Below are positions 58,267-64,000 of a DNA stretch of 64,000 nucleotides, one piece after another. Position 1 is the stretch's first letter. Each line of letters opens with the position of its first letter. The position numbers and the translations under genes are program-made. The notes beneath the pieces were generated by a model that saw only the letters and a list, made by a program, of their open reading frames with translations, searched no databases and had not been told where the DNA came from. Source of the DNA: Chelonoidis abingdonii (lineage: Eukaryota; Chordata; Testudines; Testudinidae); assembly GCF_003597395.2 (NCBI RefSeq), contig NC_133771.1, positions 130,179,600 to 130,243,599 of the forward strand, in the 5' to 3' direction.

Positions 58267-59393
58267 TACATCAGAAGCAGGAAGCCTGCTAAACAACCAG
58301 TGGGGCCACTGGACAATCAAAATGCTAAAGGAGCACTCAAGGAAGATAAGACCATTGCGGAGAAACTAAATGAATTCTTTGCATCCCTCTTCATGACTGA
58401 GGATGTAAGAGAAATTCCCAACCCTGAGCCATTCTTTTTAGGTGACAAACTGAAGAATTGTCGCAGATTGAGGTGTCATTAGAGGAGGTTTCGGACCAAA
58501 CAGGTAAACAATAATGAGTCACCAGATCCAGATGGTAATCACCCAAGAGTTCTGAAGGAACTCAAATGTGAAAATGCAGAACTATTACTGTAGTTTGTAA
58601 CCTATCATTTAAATCAGCTTCTGTACCAAATGACTGGAGGATAGCTAATGTGATGCCAATTTTTTAAAAGGGGCCCGGGGTGATCCTGGCAATTACAGGC
58701 AGGTAAGCCTGACTTCAGTACCAGACAAACTGGTTGAAACTATACAGTAAAGAACAAAATTGTCGGACACATAGATGAACATAATTTGTTGGGGAAGAAT
58801 CAACACAGTGTTTGTAAAGGGAAATCATGCCTCAACAATCTACTAGAATTCTTTGAGGGGGGTCAACAAGCATATGGCCCAAGGGGATCCAGTAGATATA
58901 GTGTACTTAAGATTTTCAGAAAGCCTTTGACAAGGCCCCTCACCAAAGGCTCTTAAGCAAAATAAGCAATTGTGGGATAAGAAGGAAGCTCCTCTCAAGA
59001 ATTGGTAACTGGTTAAAAGATAGGAAACAAAGGGTAGGAATAAATGGTCAGTTTTCAGAATGGAGAAAGGTAAATAGTGGTGTCCCCAAAGGGTCTGTAC
59101 TGGGACCAATTTTATTCAACATATTCATAAATGATCTGGAAAAAGGGGAAACAGTGAGGTGGTAAAATTTGCAGATGATACAAAACTACTGAAGATAGTT
59201 AAGTCCCAAGCAAACTGCAAAGAGTTACAAAAGGATCTCACAAAACTGTGTGACTAGGCAACAAAATGGTAGATGAAATTCAGTGTTGATAAATGCAAAG
59301 TAATGCACACTGGAAAATATACGCCCAACTATACATATACAATGATGGGGTCTAAATTAGCTGTTACCACTCAAGAAAGACTTTGGAGTCACT

Positions 59394-59667
59394 GGCTTGG
59401 CTACACTAGAAATTTCAAAGCGCGGCCACAGCAGCACTTTGAAGTGTGAGTGTAGTCAGAGTGGCAGCGCTGGGAGAGAGCTCTCCCAGCGCTGCACGTA
59501 AACCACATCCCTTACGGGAGCGTGCAGCGCTGGGAGCCACGCTCCCAGCACTGCCGCCCTGATTACACTGACACTTTACATGTATCTTGCAGCGCTCAGG
59601 GGGGTATTTTTTCACACCCCTGAGCGCGAAAGTTGCAGCGCTGTAAAGTGCCAATGTAGCCAAGGCC
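59394..59667. mobile_element. MITE, 274 bp, GC-rich, with 3-bp duplication, inside CR1
   Basis: Ends GGCTTGGCTACACTAG and CCAATGTAGCCAAGGCC are inverted repeats. The 3-bp duplication ACT flanks it (59391-59393 and 59668-59670), and its removal restores the CR1 sequence. Inside are GC-rich palindromic blocks: GCAGCGCTGGGAGAGAGCTC next to CTCCCAGCGCTGC, and CTCAGGGGGGT with ACCCCTGAG. The short duplication and end type suggest a PIF/Harbinger-like mobilisation, which is inference. Confidence 0.78.
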
Positions 59668-60456
59668 ACTGTGAATAGTTCTCTGAAAACATCCACTAAA
59701 TATGCAGTAGCAATCAAAAAAGCAGACAGAATGTTGGGAATCATTCAGAAAGGGATAGATAATAAGACAGAAAATATCATATTGCCTCTATATAAATCCA
59801 TGGTACACCCACAACTTAAATACTGCATGCAGATGTGGTCACCCTATTTTAAAAAGATATATTAGAACTGGAAAAGGTTCAGAAAAGGGCAACAAAAGTG
59901 ATTAGGGGTATGGAACGGCTTCCACATCAGGAGACATTAATAAGACTGGGATTTTTCAGCTTGGAAGAGGGAGAGGATATGATAGAGATTTATACAATCA
60001 TGACTGGTGTGGAGAAAGTAAATAAGGAAGTGTTATTTACTCTCTCTCTCTCTCAACACAAGAACTAGGGGCCACCAAATGAAATTAATAGGCAGCAGGT
60101 TTAAATCAAACAAAAGGAAGTATTTCTTCATACAACACACAGTTTACCTGTGGAATTCCTGTGGAACTCCTTGCCAGAGGATGTTGTGAAAGCCAAGACT
60201 ATAACAGGGTTCAAAAAAAGAACTAAATAAGTTCATGTTCATGGTCCATCAATGGCTATCAGCAAGGACGGGCATGGATGGTGTCCCTAGCCTCTGTTTG
60301 CCAGAAGCTGAGAATGAACAACAGGGGATGGATCCCTTGATGATTCCCTCTTCTGTTCATTCCCTCTGGGGTACCTGGCATTGGCCATTGTCAAGAGACA
60401 AAATTTTGGGCTAGATGGACCTTTGGTGTGACCCAGTATGGCCGTTCTTATGTTCT

Positions 60457-61380
60457 AAAGGTAAGATTTCTACACTTCTACCAGAAATGTTCTATATATT
60501 CTGCAAAGAAAAACAAAACCCTTAAACTCTTAAAGACTGTGATGTCAGCCTTAGCTAAAGAGCTGCACAGTTTTAATTAAAAGAGGCACCATAACTCCAT
60601 AGTTAAGAATACTCTTATAAATCTCTTCTCTGGTTCTATTTCACAAAAGGAAATAAAATAATAAGGAAGTTCAACGCAGTACATTTCTCTATATGAAGTC
60701 ACATTGCTAATTAATTGCAATAAATATGCCCACTGTGAAAACGGTGTACATACAAGGCCAAATTTATCCCTGGTGCAGCTCTACTAAAATCAATGGAACT
60801 ACAACAAGGATGAACTTGCCCCACTTCTTGTCAATACTCTACGACTATTTCCAAGAATATTCATTTATGCTTTCAAGATTAAGTAAATATGTTTTTAATA
60901 TCTTTATAGATATATATACTTATTATAATGATGCACAGAACATAGCTCAATTACTCAATAACAGTATAATGGAAGTGTTCATCAAAACTATTAATAATTA
61001 AATATGAACACAACAGACGTGCCTGGCACTTGACAGCCATGTCCTTGCCCTTTAGGATTTACAGTTTAAAATACAATGTATAAAGAGCACAGACAAAGGA
61101 GTGGAAGGGTGATGAGTAAATAATGAATAGAAAGGATATAATGGGAATTATATTACCGTAGCATGTAGGGATATGTCCACACTACAAATGGAAGCATGCT
61201 TCCCAACCCCGGCTGGAAAGACACGTGCGAGCTTGGCTAGAGTTGGTGTGCTAAAAACAACAGTACGGACACAGTTCAGGCTAGTCATCCAAGAATGTCC
61301 TGCATTCAAAGTTACAGCCTATCTAAAATGTTACCAATAGCTATGCTGCTTTGAACATTGGCTCATTGTAATGTTATGAA
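60457..61380. other. Unannotated stretch with small palindromic repeat
   Basis: At 60757-60823 GGCCAAATTTATCCCTGGTG and CAAGGATGAACTTGCCCC form a short imperfect inverted repeat of the palindromic family. At 61025-61140 CCTTTAGGATTTACAGTTTA resembles the old LINE-like relic at 25469. At 61166-61200 GGGATATGTCCACACTACAA looks like one DNA-transposon end without a partner. No exon. Confidence 0.4.
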
Positions 61381-62116
61381 TAGTGCCCTACCAAATTCAC
61401 AACATGAAAAACATGCGACGGACCATGAAATCTGGTCTCCCCATGTGAAATATGGTCTTTTGTACGCTTGTACCCTATACTGTACAGATTTCATTTCTCA
61501 AATTGGGGGTCTTGATCCAAAAGAGAATTGGAAGGGAGTCACAAGGTTATTTTAGGGGCATCACAGTATTGACACCCTTACTTCTGCGCTGCTTTCAGAG
61601 CTTGGCAGCCAGAGAGCAGAAGCTATTGGCCAGGTCCCCAGTTTTGAAGGCAAATGCCCTGCCAGCAGCAGTGCAGAAGTAAGGGTGGCAATACCATACC
61701 ACGCCACCCTCTGTGCTGCTGCCTTCAGAGCTGGGTGGCCAGAGAGTGGCGGCTGCTGACTGAGGGCCTCGCTCTGCAGGCAGAAGCATAGAAGTAAGGG
61801 TGGCAATACCACACCATGCCACCCTTACTTCTGTGCTGCTGCTGGGATCCCAGTCAGCAGCCGCCACTCTGCAACAGCCCAGCTCTGAAGGCAGAGCCAC
61901 TGCCGCCAGCAGCAGCGCAGAAGTAAAGGTAGCAGTACCACCCTCCCCCCCAAAAAATAACTTTGCACACACACACCCAACTCCTTTTTGGGTCAGGACC
62001 CTACAATTACAACACCATGAAATTTCAGATGTAAAGAGCTGAAATCATGAAAGGATTTTTTAAATCCTATGTCTGTGAAATTGACCAAAATGGACCATGA
62101 ATTTGATAGGGCCCTA
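61381..62116. mobile_element. hAT-like non-autonomous element, 736 bp, with internal inverted repeats
   Basis: Ends TAGTGCCCTACCAAATTC and GAATTTGATAGGGCCCTA are terminal inverted repeats, with further symmetry inward (GACCATGAAATC and AATGGACCATGAATT). 8-bp flanks GTTATGAA (61373-61380) and GTTACGAA (62117-62124) match at 7 of 8. The interior (61570-61930) consists of repeated GC-rich modules around CAGAAGTAAGGGTGGCAATA and CTGCTGCCTTCAGAGCTGGG in both orientations, including a perfect 16-bp hairpin at 61790-61832. Open frames there are products of the repeats, not genes. Confidence 0.82.
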
Positions 62117-62124
62117 GTTACGAA

Positions 62125-62959
62125 CTGAGTAAAACCTTGTTATGGGTTAAGATTGATAGGTGTGAACCTTCAATTAACATAACTAAGGATACATTAATCA
62201 TAACTCTCCCACCCCCAACTTAGAACAAATAAGGTTATGTGAACCTAGCCAGGAGTTTCGGATTGTGTAGACAGAGGGGCTTTTGCTGAGTAAGCACAGT
62301 GTGGCTTTGGAAAAAGCTAGAGCGAATGCACTTTTGGGTCTGGGTGGCTGGCTGAAGAGGAATGGGGCTGTAAATTAAACTGTTTCTTTTCCCTTTGCTT
62401 CCTCCTGTGTTAGCAGAAGCAGGATGTTGTATATGCTTTACAAATAAACAAGATTGCATCAAAGAAAATACTAGACTTCATCATCAATTTCTGCTCCCAA
62501 TGGAACATCTCCAAGGCCTCAAACTTTGACTAGCTGCTCGGTTCAGAAAAGGTGCAACAATCACTTCAGAAGCAGTAGAATCTTCAAAATATGCTTAATG
62601 TACCCAAATAGTAAGAAAACAAACCTGAATCTCCTCTTAAAAAAAAAAAAGTTAGTCTATGAAATTTGGAAAGCCGTAACATTGATGTCACAATAGCCTA
62701 TATTTATACTCCTGTTGTGTCATTATTTTTAAATAATATAAATTGTTTGTACTCAGCAATTACCTTTTCTAAGACTTGCTGTGTATTCTGTTCCTACACC
62801 AAACAACATGCATGAAAATCATGTTAGTGTCCACTGCCTTTATATTGTTATTTCAATATCCAAACATGGACTTCCCATATTTTATCAGAGAGACTCCACA
62901 ATACTCAATCATTTTTTGTCTAGCAAATACTACTTTGCACTTAAACAGAACTTTGAAGC
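62125..62959. other. Unannotated stretch
   Basis: No exon recognised. The segment 62200-62470 includes AAATAAACAAG near 62443 and could be a further LTR-like repeat, but no defined ends were found. Confidence 0.3.
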
Positions 62960-63155
62960 ATTTTGAAATACATTAAATTAAGCAAGCCCATGAGGTAGGC
63001 AAGAATTATGAACACATTATAGATATTTTATAGAAGTAAAAGCAGATACAGGAAGGCTAACTGATTTCTCCAAACTTATACAGCATGAGCTGAGAGCAGA
63101 ATCCACGATCTGATTTCCAGTTCTTTGTTTTAACTATTGAACCACTCCCTATCAT
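62960..63155 (+). repeat. MIR-like SINE relic
   Basis: Forward order: CCCATGAGGTAGGCAAGAAT, TATTTTATAGAAGTAAAAGC, AGGAAGGCTAACTGATTTCT, CCAAACTTATACAGC, TTCTTTGTTTTAACTATTGA; a decayed MIR core and tail. Confidence 0.6.
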
Positions 63156-63780
63156 CTTGAGGGAGCTAACAGTGCTCTCAAACTACTGACAATTGTTTAT
63201 GTTAAGACCCCTGCCAAAGCTTCTTAAAACAAAAACAAAAAGCCTTTTATTTTAAAAGGCTTTGACTTCACTGACACAGAGGGACAAAACTTTAATGAGA
63301 ATTTTAGCTTTAAATGCTAAAGCTGTGTTCTCATATAAGGCCAAAACCATTACATCATTAGCATCTAATTCTCTGGAAGGTATATACAATATTTACAACT
63401 TCTAAGAATATGCCTATGAATATTTGGAACACCCCAGATTCTGTATGCAATGACAATACTGTTCGGACCTTATGTGACATGAAGTAAATATAAAAATGTT
63501 AAAGATCTTTCAGTTAACAAGAATATTTTCTCCCATGATATCCTCGTTCAAAAAATTAGCAAGGGTGAATATTTATGGTACAGAGAAAGCAGAATCGAAA
63601 GCCCCTCTCCCCCAAATGAATTTCATTGGCTGCCACCTTCTTGACAACAGAGGGAGGGACTAATGCATCCATTTTCACTGGTGACAGCCTGATCACAGAT
63701 CTGTCAATACAGAGTGTCTTGAGTAAGAGGTGGTGTGACTCCATGCTGCCCCAGGAGCAGACAAAGGATTGAACTATGAC
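63156..63780. other. Unannotated stretch
   Basis: No exon or repeat recognised. A short inverted pair AAAAAGCCTTTTATTTTAAA and AAGGCTTT lies near 63236-63264. Confidence 0.3.
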
Positions 63781-63783
63781 TCA

Positions 63784-64000
63784 GGCCTGGTCTACACTAC
63801 GCATTTAAACCGAATTTAGCAGCGTTAAACTGATTTAACTCTGCACCCGTCCACACAACGAGGCCCTTAATATCGATATAAAGGGCTCTTAAAACCGGTT
63901 TCTGTACTCCTCCTCGACGAGAGGAGTAGCGCCGAAATCGGTATTGCCATGTCGGATTAGGGTTAGTGTGGCCGCAAATCGACGGTATTGGCCTCCGGGC
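63784..64000 (+). mobile_element. Harbinger-type element, 5' part, cut by the window end
   Basis: After TCA (63781-63783) it begins GGCCTGGTCTACACTACGC and continues with AGCAGCGTTAAACTGATTTA, CTGCACCCGTCCACACAACG, GAGGAGTAGCGCCGAAATCG, GATTAGGGTTAGTGTGGCCG and GGTATTGGCCTCCGGGC. It matches the reverse complement of the right part of 50814-51871, so it is a second copy in the opposite orientation. Confidence 0.78.

Larger units (their letters stand above)
57840..60456 (+). pseudogene. CR1 LINE, linker and RT to 3' end, interrupted by a MITE
   Basis: Forward copy. The linker region at 57930-58230 (GCATGGAAACTTTTTACAGA, AAAGAAGCAATGAGAGAC) is followed by a T run expanded to 30 nt (58234-58263). 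RT: GPLDNQNAKGALKEDKTIAE and KLNEFFASLFMTEDV at 58300-58430; the pre-palm block at 58670-58720 (GGCAATTACAGGCAGGTAAG); [20 protein letters not shown] at 59080-59140; KFADDTKLL at 59165-59190, with the catalytic DD intact. After the MITE: KAIQNVGNHSERDR-type sequence at 59710-59760 and HPQLKYCMQMWSPYF at 59808-59850. The 3' UTR is at 60100-60456, ending GGCCGTTCTTATGTTC. It is frame-broken in several places and 5' truncated. Confidence 0.88.

Overview
This is vertebrate nuclear DNA: AT-rich, intron-like and packed with decayed transposable elements. No bacterial operons, CRISPR arrays or rRNA operons were seen. The repeats point to a reptile, most likely a turtle. The markers are a tRNA-derived SINE carrying a CR1-type tail (46108-46270), several CR1 subfamilies, DIRS-like retroelements, a Penelope-like element, and hAT and Harbinger-type non-autonomous DNA transposons. 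The species assignment rests on recalled repeat families, not on a search.

The only cellular gene piece I can name is one 129-nt internal coding exon on the minus strand (24592-24720). It has a clean splice acceptor and donor and encodes the N-terminal segment of phosphodiesterase 10A (PDE10A). I infer that most or all of the window is PDE10A intron: sequence below 24592 lies downstream in the gene, and sequence above 24720 lies towards its alternative first exons. I found no other PDE10A exon.

Layout. 1-4154: unrecognised DNA, a DIRS-like RT/RNase H relic (minus), then a solo LTR with 5-bp target duplications. 7617-15840: four CR1 pieces with nested hAT elements and a Penelope-like foldback. 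15841-18894: a second DIRS relic, a second solo LTR of the same family, and a different LTR-like repeat carrying a Penelope-like tail. 20-24 kb: a CR1 tail, a MIR-like relic, a 600-bp hAT element and the PDE10A exon. 24.8-42 kb: a sister 598-bp hAT, a hairpin hAT MITE, microsatellites, MIR-like and 5S-derived SINEs, a CR1 tail, a second Penelope-like foldback and an L2-like RT fragment. 45.2-53.9 kb: an LTR-like element split by the tRNA SINE, a nearly full-length CR1 (ORF1 and ORF2, minus) interrupted by a third foldback and a 1058-bp Harbinger-type element, then a third DIRS relic. 55.2-56.9 kb: a Penelope-like element body with RT and GIY-YIG remnants. 57.8-60.5 kb: a CR1 (plus) interrupted by a 274-bp MITE. 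61.4-64 kb: a hAT element with internal inverted repeats, a MIR-like relic, and the start of a second Harbinger-type element cut by the window end.

No autonomous element here looks intact: reading frames are broken, and several catalytic residues are changed. I found no convincing new biological system. The strongest structural observation is the repeated foldback organisation of Penelope-like 3' ends, each flanked by a target duplication.
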